NCBI RefSeq assembly: GCF_964019385.1
Contig: NC_088643.1
Span: forward strand, 7,633,495 to 7,697,494
From: Sycon ciliatum
Taxonomy: Eukaryota; Porifera; Calcarea; Leucosolenida; Sycettidae
Direction of reading: 5' to 3'
Length of the DNA stretch: 64,000 bases
The notes under the pieces are model-generated. The model ran no database searches. It was not told where the DNA came from and worked only from the letters and a program-made list of their open reading frames with translations. Made by a program: the position numbers and the translations under genes. Positions 22,061 through 33,700 of the stretch are shown one piece after another (positions within the stretch are counted from its first letter, which is position 1; each line of letters begins with the position of its first letter).

Positions 22061-22399
22061 AGAAGTCTATTAAACGTCGCACCACAAACAGGCGATTTCG
22101 CCTCCTTTGATACATGTGGACGACAGAAGGAATAAGAGAGAGAGGGGGGGGGGGGGCAGAAGTACGGAGAGAGGAAGGGTAGAAATAAAAATAAGCAATC
22201 AACCTCAGGGCTACACCAAAGCAAAAACGGAATGGGAACATACTATATACAAAATAGCTTCATACATATATTGCAAAACACGTTTACTATTCTTCAGTCC
22301 GCTATACCACAGAAACACACTAGCCGAAAAGCATTTAAACGGAGCCATGATGCGCTTTTAGCAGGGCACAGAACTGAAGGTGGCTGGGCTCGGAACGGA

Positions 22400-22720
22400 G
22401 ATCAGGCGGGGCAGTGGGACCGGGACCGCAAGCGCCACCACCCCAGCCAAAGCCGCCGGGGGCACTGACGAAGGAACCACCGACGGCAGGAGCAAAGGTG
22501 GCGACACAAACCGGCCCGATGAGCCACCACGCAAGGTGGAAGTATGTGACGTGGTGTGTGTTGTTTGATGCGTGCGTTCAGGTGCTGAACAGTACTACCA
22601 ACATACCGACTAGCGCATTGTCGGCATTCAAAGTTGTAAATAAGATGACTACGGTGAAGGGCTGGTAGGACATCCTTCCGCACCGTAAACGCACGCATCG
22701 TCGTAACAACTGGCACAAAG
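22400..22720 (-). mobile_element. Penelope-like GIY-YIG endonuclease fragment, inverted copy
   Basis: The minus strand reads HRSHLIYNFECRQCASRYVG, then STVQHLNARIKQH: a Cys pair followed by the RYVG-S/T core of the GIY-YIG endonuclease of Penelope-like retroelements. The proline-rich part follows but lacks about 130 bp present in the plus copy. It is head to head with the plus-strand copy at 22,720-23,715; the two share arms of about 220 bp. Confidence 0.75.
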
Positions 22721-23715
22721 TGTACTGCGCTAGTCGGTATGTTGGTAGGACTGTTCAGCACCTGAACGCACGCATCAAACAACACACACCACGTCACATA
22801 CTTCCACCTTGCGCACAACAACAAAGACCGAAGCGAGGGCGACCTAGAAAACAACCGTTACCTACACAACTTGCGGATCCTGGCTCACAGACCGTGCTTG
22901 CTCCGCCGTCGCTGGTGGCGGTGGTGGGGGAGGGTGGGCGTGGTGGCTCATCGGGCCGGTTTGTGTCGCCACCTTTGCTCCTGCCGTCGGTGGTTCCTTC
23001 GTCAGTGCCCCCGGCGGCTTTGGCTGGGGTGGTGCCGCTTGCGGTCCCGGTCCCACTGCCTCCTCCTGATCCTCCGCCGTCGGCTCTTGCGGCGGTGGAG
23101 CTTGCCAGTGACAGACCGCAAGCAACACCGGCAGGGGCATTGACACTACAATTGCCAACCAAAAAAGACTCATCTTGCGTATTAGCAGCTCCCACACCAT
23201 CACCAACAATGCAATCTACAGCAACCACAACTAATCCACCATCCAAGCCCATTATTGAAAGACCAAGACGATCAACAGCCAACTACAACAGAAACTACGC
23301 ACTCAACGGACAAGGGCGTAAGGAGGGACGTGAGAGCAGGGTGACGGCCGAGTCCCGTTCAATGGACCATGTCAGGCGGGATAACAGAGAGAGCGCAGAG
23401 GAAGCAGATGATGGGACGGACGATGAAGGGAGCAATGAGTCGGAGAGCGACGATTGTAGTGATCGTGAGAGTGCCGGTGAGAATGTTAGCGTTGTGCGTA
23501 GGTTTCGTGGTAGCAAGTCTTCAGTGTACAATCATCTGTTGGCTAGTCCTGATTGTCGCAATTCGTATTCCGACTCTTCATTCACTGTATTGTGCCGTGG
23601 TCGTCATGGTTATGGACTACAGTTAAAGGTTTTGGAAGCCATCTGTCAGCGTCTGTATAAGCCTAATTTGTGTGTACAGAAAGATAGTATAATTGGGTTG
23701 AAATTGTTCAAGTAA
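22720..23715 (+). mobile_element. Penelope-like element GIY-YIG endonuclease with AT-hook and proline-rich insert
   Basis: The open frame starts inside the GIY-YIG core (CASRYVGRTVQHLNARIKQH), so the RT and the GIY part are missing. It continues with KRGRPRK, an AT-hook-like motif, and then about 170 Pro/Val/Ala-rich residues. An acidic Ser/Glu/Asp stretch follows, then a C-terminal block (KSSVYNHLLASPDC ... FTVLCRG ... LEAICQRLYKPNLCVQKDS). That block is the usual C-terminal pattern of this endonuclease, with EAI near the catalytic Glu. The stop at 23,713-23,715 is natural. The 331-residue frame may start upstream of the first Met at 22,720. Confidence 0.75.
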
Positions 23716-24006
23716 AGTGTCATGTTTGGTGCGGCCATTCCCGCCGGCCAAGCTTGGCCGTTAATGTTCTAGGTGTAATGTACTGCTGTTATTTGTTATC
23801 ACTTTGTCCTTCCTTCTTTCTTTCTCTTCTTTGTTCACTTTTCAGTTGCAAGTTTAGTGTTAGTACACACATTCGTTATTGCTCTCGCTTTCATTGTTAA
23901 AATTCACACTTGTAAATTTCACTGCTGTTGTTCTTAGTGTTATTTCTCTAACTTAGATTTTCTATAATAGTTCAATTTTGTTTTCAGTGTCCTTTAGTAC
24001 AACGAA

Positions 24007-24043
24007 GATTCCTGATGAGTGTTGTACGAAACTTGTTTGAATC
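24007..24043 (+). ncRNA. Hammerhead ribozyme motif, type I-like, downstream of the Penelope-like endonuclease
   Basis: The conserved boxes are in order and spacing: CTGATGA at 24,012-24,018 and CGAAAC at 24,027-24,032. The intervening GTGTTGTAC can form a three-pair stem II (G-C, U-A, G-U). GATTC at 24,007-24,011 pairs perfectly with GAATC at 24,039-24,043 as stem I. Stem III between GAA and the presumed cleavage site before 24,039 is very short, as reported for hammerheads in Penelope-like elements. It lies about 290 bp after the endonuclease stop, where the terminal repeat would be. Confidence 0.65.
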
Positions 24044-24200
24044 CCTTTCTTTCTCTACACAATTTCTTCACATTTTTCATCGTTTTATTGCACATTGTCT
24101 CCACAGTTTTACAATACATGAATACAGTGTACACAAATGTCGATCCAGCTTGTATTACTGATTGCGGTTATCAAATTGTTGTCTCCTCGCCGTTTGTTCA

Positions 24201-24231
24201 AATAATAATAATAATAATAATAATAATAATT
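24201..24231. repeat. (AAT)n microsatellite
   Basis: About ten ATA/AAT units lie between the Penelope-like remnant and the Gypsy fragment. The sequence from 23,716 to 24,200 otherwise holds only AT-rich DNA and the hammerhead motif. Confidence 0.9.
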
Positions 24232-24239
24232 ATCCTGGC

Positions 24240-27190
24240 TGTGCAGTGCCTCGCATTCACGCTGCCAACAACACTCCTACGCACACATACGGACAGCTAT
24301 GCTTGAACTCGATTTCGGCCTCAGTCGGATTTTCATTGTGGCTGATGTGCGCTCTCCCATTCTTGGCGCAGTTTTCCTCGGTCGTTTCCGTCTCGCCGTG
24401 GACATCGCCCGCAAGCAGCTGGTCGACTCCAACACTGCTCTCTCTCTCTCTCTGCCGTCTGCAGCCTGTAAGCAGTGGAATCAGTCTCCAGCCTGTTACT
24501 AGTGTTAGCCTCTTCCACCTCCGATCGATTCACTGGCATCCTGTCCGAGTATTCAGATCTAGTGCGTCCCAACAACTGTCATTGTCCAATTCGTCATAAC
24601 GTCACCCACATGCAGTATCGTCACAGACGATCATCCTGTTCATATACCCAGCCACGTCGCCTAGCTCCCGATCGCCTCGATGCAGCTAGACGTGAGTTTC
24701 AACACATGCTTGACCGCATGCAACAGCACCCCTCCGTCTTCTAGTGAGTGGTCCACACCACTACACATGGTACCGAAGAGGTCGGGCAACTGGCGCCCCC
24801 TGTGGTGACTATCGTTCTCTCAACAATATCACAGTGCCTCATCGCTACCGGATCCCACACATCCAGGACTTCACCGCAAGCCTACATGGTCAGCAGATTT
24901 TTTCCAAGATAGATCTCGTTCGTGCTTACCACCAAATACCTGTGCATCCTGACAATATTTCCAAAACAGCCATTGTGACACCATTCGGCCTGTTTGAATT
25001 CACCCGCATGCCATTCGGCCGACGCAACGCCGGCCAGACATCTCAACGCTTCGTCAACCAAATTATCTCTGACCTGCCGTTTGTCTACGCCTACCTCGAT
25101 GATCTCCTCATTGCGAGCTCAACTCCTGCCGAACATGCTCAGCACCTGCACTGTCTTTTCTCCAGACTTGTCGACCACGGTCTCATCATAACAGTACTGT
25201 CGGGCGCCGAAGAACTGGGGGTCAGGGTTCTAGCCTAGCCCGTTCTTTTTTTAGCGAACACAGCAGTTTCGTTCTTATTCGATTGTACAGTCTTACATGT
25301 ACTTTTTTGAAGTACATTTATGCAGAGTTATACGTCTGAGTGAACATTATAGTGTACATTACGGTTTCCGTTTTTATCTGCAAAAAATCCAGCCTAGACC
25401 GTTCTTGAAAATTGGTGAAATTCTAGCCTGGCCGTTCTTTGGCGGTCCGTTCTTCGGCGCCCGACAGTACTGTAATGTTTACAAGGCACAATTTGGTGCT
25501 ACCGAACTCGACTTCCTCGGCCACCAACTCAGCTCATCCGGCGTCCGCCCTCTAGACAGTCGTGTCCAAGCAATTCCTGTTTTCTCTCCGCCCACCAGCG
25601 TCCGCAAGCTGCGCGAATTCATCGGTTCTACAACCGTATTCAACCACAGCTAGCAGCAAAGCTCGCCCCACTCAACGCTCTCCTCGCCGGTCGCAAGAAA
25701 CAACAACGCCTAGACTGGACCGATGACGCTGACACCGCATTCAACACTGTCAAGAACGTTGGTGCAGTCCTGCAACACGACTCTGGTGACTGGTTACCCA
25801 TAGCCTTCTTCTCACGGAAGCTGAAACCCGCTGAGACGTGGTACAGCACGTTTTTGCCGTGAGTTACTCGCTATCTACCTCGTCGTGAAGCACTTTCACC
25901 AATATCTGGAAGGCCGCCAATTCCATATCAGTACAGACCACAAACCCATCACTCATGCCATAAGCAGATATTCCCAAAACTATAGTCCTCGTCAGCTTCG
26001 ACACCTCGGCTATATCTCTGAGCTCACGACTGACACTATGTACCTGGTACATGTACATTGTATTGAGAACGCTGCTGCCGATACTCTCTCTCATTGTGAT
26101 CAGCCCGACCTTCCTGTCACTAGCGTCGCCACTCTTGACCTAGCTCAGCTAGCAACTGCTCAACAAGACGATGCTGAACTCGCAACCTCTCACCCAACTC
26201 ACCGTCCTCCTCAACAGTCTGGAAGGCCCTCAAAATGCCCAGTGTTACCCAGCCTGTCACATGTGACATCTCAACCGGTTCAATTCGTCCCTACGTGCCA
26301 CCCCAGTTTCGTCGTGCTGTCTCGACTCAATCCATAACTTGTCTCACCCCCGCATACGTGCTTCTCGGCGCCTCATTTCCGAGCGCTATATTTGGCCAAC
26401 CATGCATACCGATATAGCCAGATGGTGCCGCACCTGCCAACCCTGTCAGAAGTCTAAGGTTCATCGTCACACTTCAGTTCCACTGTCTTCATTCAGCCCA
26501 CCCGATGCTCGTTTCTCACTCGTCCACGTAGACATCGTTGGCCCACTACCGACATCCAACGGCTTCACGTATCTCCTCACAATGGTTGACCGATTTACTC
26601 TCTGGCCTGAAGCCATTCCGATCCCAGACATCACTGCAGAGACTGCCGCGCGTCATTTCGTCTGCACTTGGACATCCCGCTTTGGACTACCGTCACTACC
26701 GATCGTGGTTCACGGTTCGAGTCAGTTCTCTTCACTGCTCTCACCCGCCTCCTCGGTACTAAACGCTGCCGGACCACGGCGTATCATCCCGGCGCAGCCA
26801 ATGGTATGGTCGAACGATTCCACCGCAACCTCAAAGTTGCTTTACGTGCATCTCGCAACCCTCAACGATGGACAGACCACCTCCCACTAATTCTGCTCAG
26901 CATCCGCTCCTGTCTCAAGTCAGACTTCTCAGCAACACCTGCAGAAATGGTCTATGGTACAACACTACGCTTTCCCAGTGATGGCTTTTCTCCTACCAGT
27001 GACAACTTTCCCAATCCTGTCTCCTACGTGACCACTGAGCTGAAAGACGCCCTGTCCGAACTCCAACCCCCTGGCCAGAGAACTCAATCCCGCCAATCCT
27101 ACATCCCGGACAGCCTTCACACTTCAACCCATGTGTCCGTCCGCCGCGATTCTGTCAAACCACCACTTGCTTCTCCTTACTGTGACGATA
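24240..27190 (+). mobile_element. Ty3/Gypsy pol fragment, inactive
   Basis: Domain order is protease tail (HTYGQLCLELDF then SPILGAVFLGRF), RT ([39 protein letters not shown] with YLDD intact) and RNase H (TDHKPITHAIS, ENAAADTLSH). It continues with the zinc-binding integrase head ([12 protein letters not shown]), integrase core ([20 protein letters not shown] and the Glu in [11 protein letters not shown]), and ends near FVRR-like sequence at 27,170. Gag, both LTRs and most of the protease are missing. Several frameshifts and stops (for example 25,650-25,860) and a 281-bp insertion in the RT kill it. The right end abuts a minus-strand LINE at 27,190. Confidence 0.9.
25192..25472. mobile_element. 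281-bp Harbinger-like MITE inside the Gypsy RT
   Basis: Perfect inverted ends CAGTACTGTCGGGCGCCGAA lie between TAA duplications (25,189-25,191 and 25,473-25,475). The insertion splits the RT between HGLII and the DFLGH motif. No coding. Confidence 0.85.
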
Positions 27191-28400
27191 GTCCCAGGGC
27201 AACTTGATGTGTTTAACAGCTGAATCAAGGCGTGTGAACGGGCCAATAGCATTCTTGACTTCCTGCAGTACTGACTCGTTTGTGCGATGATTATAATATT
27301 AATTTTGATGCCAAGCAGCTTACGCAGATACCTGAGCTTAAAAGCTCTAATTCTATTTAGGCTAGCTTGTGAGATGGTCCAGATCTGGCAGCCATAGAGT
27401 ACAGTAGCAAGAACAATAGCAGTTACCAAGCGTATTTGTATTTCAAGGGATATAGTTCGGCAAGTCCAGAACGTCTTCAGCTCTTGAAGCTTTGATGTTG
27501 CCATCGCCAGTCTTTTCTTGACTTCGACGTCAGATGTTCCATCTGCAAGGATGGTCGCTCCGAGGTACTTGAACTGTTGCACCCGCTCCAATGCAACGCC
27601 ATCCTTACACACTGCAGGATCACCAGCTGAAACAGGTTGATCAGGGGTCACCATGATTGTTTTATTAGCATTTATTTCCATTCCATAACGCCGCGCTGAG
27701 TGGTCGACACGTTCCGTCAACTCCACTAGCTCCTGCATAGTCGTGGCTATCAGATCGATGTCATCGGCGAAACGTAAGTTGGTAATGACAACTCCACCGA
27801 TCCGTACAGAGCCGCCAAAAGTCCAACAGCGCGTCTCACATAATATATTCAAGGAACGAACAAGTTAAATAAGCGGCTGGAGACAGCAGGCAGCCCTGCC
27901 GGACACCAACACTAACAGTAGTGGAAAACCATTCGCTTGTAGTAGAGCCCACCAAGACTGCCGACTCTGCATTACTGTACAAGGACTCGATGAGTGTTAT
28001 CAGCCGTGGCTCGATGCCATTGCGCCTCATGATTCTGAACAAGGCCTTGTGCCAGACACGGTCAAAATCTTTACGAAAATCAATGAAATTGTGGCCCACG
28101 GTACAGGGCTAGCTGCCGATCTCGGTATTTCTCGATCAGCATCATCTGCTCCACCGTGCTACGGCCTGCACGAAACCCTGCAGTGCTCAACGGAAAGTAG
28201 CTGCTCCACCTCAGGCTGCGGCTGCTGCAATCGACCAATAATGATTTTAAATTTAAGGAGAACTGTGCTTGCATGGCTGATATGGCTGATTGTTCTATAG
28301 TTTTGACATAGTTTCAGATATCCAGACTTGGGGAGGGGTATCAAGATAGACTTAGTCCATGCCGCACGCCACTGCCGGACCCGTAGACCAAACAATTAAT
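27190..28400 (-). mobile_element. RTE-like LINE reverse transcriptase fragment, decayed
   Basis: The minus-strand frames read IPLPKSGYLKLCQNYRTISH, IDFRKDFDRVWH (motif A), SVGVRQGCLLSPAAY (motif B), ITNLRFADDIDLIA (motif C, FADD intact), RRYGMEINANKT and QFKYLGATIL. The VLYGCQIWT and YLRKLLGI signatures near the end are typical of RTE-type endonuclease-reverse transcriptases. Breaks near 28,080 and 27,845 separate the frames. The endonuclease is absent. Confidence 0.85.
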
Positions 28401-28593
28401 ATTTCACAAATTTTATGCGTGATATCCACAGCTGCAGGTCCACCACCTCGGGGTTGTCTCCAGCATCATCACAGCGAGGGGTAATGTCGTCCAAAACGTC
28501 CGTGTCGGTGCCGACACTGTACAGAGCGTAACAGAATTAGACAAGCTGCTCACCGTCTCGTATGCCCGTTGGCGTTGATGATAGTGAATAGTA

Positions 28594-30531
28594 CCGTATT
28601 TCCACAAATAGTAGGCCGGTCTACTATTTTTTCAACCTCGTCCTAACCCTGCCTTATAATGGAGGACGGTCTTGTACAGGTCTACTCTCCAGTCTCCATA
28701 TAACGTAATCTCTGGGACCATACAAAAATTATGCTATATCGAGAGTTATGTTATGTAGAAAACCATGTGTAAAGTACAAGATGTACCTCAGAATGAAGGG
28801 GGATTCAACCGTGCACACATATACACACTGTACCACCATCGACATCAGATACCACCAATGCCGCAGAATATAATGCACAATACATGACTAAACTGGCTAG
28901 CTACGGCTACAGCTTGATTGTCCCGCGCACGTAGTAGTAGTAGTAGTATTTATTATTTTACTAGGGCAATCCCCACAGACTGTGAGTCTTTTTACAGGGT
29001 ACCCTAGGTAAGTGCGTGAAATAGAGCTGAATGAAGAAAGCCGTAAGTGCGTGAAATAGAGTAAAGAAAAAAGAAAACGGTGGCTGCATGCTGTGCCATT
29101 ATGTGTTGCAAAAGAGGCTGCGAAGAGTACTGTTGAACATTGCAAAGGAGGCTGCCTGGCGGCATGCTGCTGGAAGCGAATTCCACCTGTCAGCAGCCAG
29201 GTAAGGCAAAGCATAGAAACCGTACCGTGACGAAGCATTAGGCAGGGCTCTACGTTGTATCGAGAGTGGGCACATCAGGGATTGCGCCGTAGCGTGCGTT
29301 ATGCCGAGGTTTACGTTATGTAGGACTAAACTGGCCTAAATTGGCTAGCTACAGCTACGGCTTGATCGTAGAGGAGACGGCTCGATACCGGGACGTTTTG
29401 ACAGCCAAATTTGTATAGACCCAAACCGATTATCAACGTTGATTTTTCACTCGAAATATGTTTGTGGAAGGAAACTGGCATGTTGAAGTTTGCTCTGGGG
29501 CCAGAGTCAATCGAACTGAGCCACTCCTTTGTGTTGACCCATTGCCTCCAAGTTGCCCAATTTTTCGCTTCAAAAAAGTTCAAATCAGAGGTGGCTCCAA
29601 ACCGGACACGTTTTAGAGTGCACGTCAAATTCACTCTGGGTCTGAAATTAGGTAATTGCTATCGCTCCACGACGGCCAGTACAGAGTAACAATAAGCCTT
29701 GTGTGTGCTTCCATTAGTTTTGATTGGTATGCGGTGCTTTATTGGCGAGAGGCGAGCCGCTGTTTACCTGCGACAAGAAGTTGATTTTTCGAAAGTCGTA
29801 AAACTCAAGTCGCAGTGCGAAGCAACACGTCAAAAACTCGCCTGCTTGATATGGCGCTTCTGGTCATCGCAGAGCCATGAAATTTTGGCTCGGAGTATAA
29901 CACATAGTAGTCTCACTGTGACATATGTTTTCTAATCAAAATACCAAGAGAGAAAGTGAATATTGAGTCCGTTCCGGTTTGCAACCGGTGTCCTATTTGA
30001 AACCGTCCCCTCTACCGTGCATGTGAATTTAGGTTGTATCGAGAGTGCGCACGTCGGGGACCGCGTCGTAGCGAGTGTTATGTTGAGGTTTATGTTATGT
30101 AGGATTATGTTGTGTAGAACGAAATTTGTATGGGAGTGATGCTGTTTCGGCGCGGGATTTGATTTTTTTATGTACTAGCGAGGTTTATGTACAAGTGAGA
30201 GTTGTTATATCGAGAGCAGACCTGTATTCGAGGACGGTCTTTTATTCTTTCAACCCAGTTTGACCCCGGTCTTCTATTTTTCGCCACACAGTTTTACCCC
30301 CATTCTTCCATTTTCTTCTAGACAGTTTGAGCACGGTCTTCTACTTTAATAAAGTCTTTTACCCACAGTTTGAGCACGGTCTTCTGTTTTAACAAAAGTT
30401 TGAGACTCATTTAGTAGGCCCGGTCTTCTAATCGGAGACGGTCTTTTATTTTTTCAATCGCCCCCTGCCCCGGCCTTGTATACGAGGAAGGCGTTGTATA
30501 CGAGGACGGCCTTTTATTTGCGGAAATACGG
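28594..30531. mobile_element. TIR element with CCGTATTTCC ends, split by a nested element
   Basis: Ends CCGTATTTCCACAAATA and, inverted, CCGTATTTCCGCAAATA are flanked by TA on both sides (28,592-28,593 and 30,532-30,533). Without the nested 1,548-bp element the body is about 390 bp, with repeated ACGGTCTT motifs. The ends resemble those of the pogo-like element at 47,243 (CGTATTTCCTTGA), so it may be a non-autonomous relative. Confidence 0.65.
28677..30224. mobile_element. 1,548-bp Tc1/mariner-pogo-like element nested in the previous one
   Basis: Inverted ends CAGGTCTACTCTC and CAGGTCTGCTCTC lie between TA duplications (28,675-28,676 and 30,225-30,226). Internal blocks around TATCGAGAGTG-GCACRTCRGGG recur at 29,253 and 30,033. 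No transposase is recognisable. Minus-strand sequence at 28,900-29,240 (LGYPVKRLTVCGDCPSKI) resembles LINE 3'-end tails seen in invertebrates. Confidence 0.6.
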
Positions 30532-30741
30532 TACATGTATGTGACGTCTGACCGAAATCCTTTTATTAAACTCTCAAAATAGAAATGAAAAACGTAAAAT
30601 GTTTGGCACCTATGAAGTCAGGGGATGGCCCACGCTTGTTAAAAAAACAATGAGGAGTTAAGTACAAAGAAAACGAACTGAAAATACAAAAGTAAATGAA
30701 ACACCATTACCAAAGAAACTGTACTGTATCATGTACACCGT

Positions 30742-33700
30742 TTATGGCACCAGGGCACATTCAGCAGCCGCCAGCACAGCCGAACCAGACAGATGTCGAG
30801 GCGGGTTCCGACGATGACCACGTAGACTGGCAACCATTGCCCGAACAAGGCAAAAGGAGATCTTCGCCCGTACAAAAGCCATCATAACTGGGAAAGGCTC
30901 ACGGCGCTTTTCACACAGCTTGCTGGCAATCCTGGCGAAGAGGGCCGAAGCAGCTTTCCCCTGGCCGCCAGTGGTTGCAAAAACCACGGGAACAAACGAG
31001 GAATACTCCACTTCCAGGACTCGCCGTTCATACTTATGCCTCTTCTCCTGCTCGTGCTTTCTGTAGACAGACGGGAGAGTAAGGTTTCGGTTGGAGGGGA
31101 CAAAAGGGTTAAACACCCGAACATCAAACATTGTCCTCTCTAACCTACTCCCATACACTCCACGTGCTGCCACATCAAGACGAGCATGAGCCTCCGTGTT
31201 GGCCGACCGGAGAGGGAATGTTTCACCAGAGAGGGGTTCCAACTCTGGCTCCACGCTGACGTCATGCGCAACCTCACGCAACAGATTAGCGGTTAGATCC
31301 CGGAGCTCGTTGTGGCGCATCCCAGTGAATCCTCCGGTGGCACATGATAGGGCATGGGTGGTGTCGAAGGGCTTTCCACAGGTGCAGTGAGACGGCAACC
31401 GGGGAGGGGTCCAGCCGTAGCGCAGACATAGGGCATCCCGGAAGCCAGCCTTGCGGATGGTAAACTGGAACCGGCGAGATGGCCGACTAGTGAGCCAACT
31501 GGAGGCACCTTTCTCTGCGGCTAGATCCAGAGTCCGCCTGTGGTCGTCACTCAGGGTATCCCTGAGGGAGGAGAGGGCCATTGCCTGATCTTGGCGATTA
31601 GCTGTGCGTTGGGCAGCCTTGGCTGCCTTGGTGGCAGCAACAACTTCCTCGATGGATTCCCTCTGTCGAAGGAGCTGCTCGACTAGAGGTCTGGTGACAG
31701 CCGTAGACGTGCCGTACTGCTGGGAAAGGGTCCCTGGGTTTAGAATTCCCAAACCACCATGACGACACGGAAGCGCCAGGATGGCACGTTCTTCCTCGCC
31801 GGGGGCCTGGCGACCAGTCAGTGCAGGGAGGAAAACTTGGCTGATGGAGTTTTCCAGCGGTGTCAGGAGGTCCGCGATGGCTGGCATTGTCCTCGCAAGG
31901 AATGACCACTTATGGCGGAGATCATGGGTAAGGACAGCGTAAGCAGCCTGAGATTGAGACGCCGCATGTTTGGCGAGGGTCTGCAGCTCTGTGCACCATG
32001 TGTCAACCTTCTGCGACACGTAACCGTCGCAGAACAGAGCAGAGCCTTGGGCAGCACCAAGATGACGATAGCCGTCCGTCCGGATGTTAACCCCGGTTGT
32101 GGCAAACAATTCTGTTGCTAGCGCAAGATGTTGTGGCTTCACGAGGAGAACGGACTTTGACGGGTTGATGTCGTAACCATACCTGGTGCCTCGATCTACT
32201 AGGAAGGACCACCAGGTGCGCATTCGTCGGAGAGCGCCGGCTGAAGTTGCGTCATCGGCATACCAGGACTGCATGGCCCCAGCTGCGGCGGCTTCCCGGA
32301 TCAGTGGCACTGTGCCAAGCGCATACATTGGCATAGCCAATGGGTCTCCTTGAGTGGTGCCCTCAGAAGACAGGATCACCTCTCCTCCAACATACAGGTG
32401 AGCTGGGGAGCGGTATGTGTTGATAACAGCTGGCGCGAGCTCAGGACATAGCCGCTGAACATTGCGCAGGCAAACAGCTCTATTTAGGCGATTGAATGCG
32501 TTCGTTGCATCCGCGAACAGGACTCCCTCCGTGTGGTCATCATCGAAGGTGGTCTTCACCGCATGAATGGCGGCTTCCACGACGCACTCTTGCCCACCGC
32601 ATAACTGCAGACAGCCAACAGCACTCTCTACTGCCGAGCCAACAATTTGAAGTATGGCTTTGCCCAGAATGCGGCGGACGACTTCCCCGATCCCGATAGG
32701 CCGAACACCTGGCTGCTTGTCCAAAGGCACTAGACGGCAAGCCACATAAGCTTCCAGTGACTCGGCAGTGAGATGGGGTCCACATACTTGGTAGCTATTC
32801 GCCTGGCACAGGTAACCAGAGCATCGCAGAGTGCATCCGAGGCTGAGCGGAAGGAGGTGCAAATCTTTCGCCAATTGGCTGCGTCCATGCCTGAAGGCCC
32901 GGCTGCACCATGCGTGCACAGCGCAGCTTGGCGAATAACGTCCCTATTGAGTGCCGTGAAGATGACCGGATGTGGTTGGGGCAGAGGCTCTCCGTCCATA
33001 ACTGCGTCTTCGTTTAGAGGTGATGCTGCTGGATGCTTCTCTCGAAGAATCTCTCGAGCTGTGTGGTCACTTATGACATTGTCAAGGCGATGCAGGTCGC
33101 CCTTACTGTCGCCGTCAAGCATACAAAAAAAAAATACGTGTGGCAGAGCCTATCTTTCCATCCATGACCAAGGCGGCAAACCTCCTTGCTTCACTGTCGT
33201 CTTTTGCATGCTCTTCCCTGCTGAATTTGTTTGTAGCCTCTCGTATCTGTTGTTGGATTGTACGAGCTTCAGTCATCAACTCATCGATATCTCCAGTATC
33301 CCAGCTCGACAGTCTGCGTTGGAGTTAATCAGCATGCTCTCGGCTGTCTACCATACAATATGGCTGTTGAAGCAGTACCTGTGTAGCCACTATCGCTACC
33401 TTGATGGACACGCCCTCGCCTGCCGCTGCATCACCAAAGCACTGGTATAGACGAGCTATGATGTTAACATACTTCTCACCAGTTGCGCCCGATGGGACAC
33501 TAAACAGATTCGGGCTGAAGTGAACTGCTTCAGCATACGCTGCGTTGATCACCTGGCGGGATGAATCGAGATCAAAATTCCCTATGCGTAGATCACACTC
33601 TGCGTTCTGGTAAGGTGGCAAAGGAAAGCGGGGTTCTTCCCTGGGCTCATCGTCCGCCAGTGTCGCTAGGAGAGCTACTTGGCTGTCCGTGACTGTGCCG

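Noticed and set aside
22402-22854. Separate minus-strand host gene overlapping the Penelope-like endonuclease
   Set aside because: It is the inverted partial copy of the same endonuclease plus the mirror translation of the plus copy.
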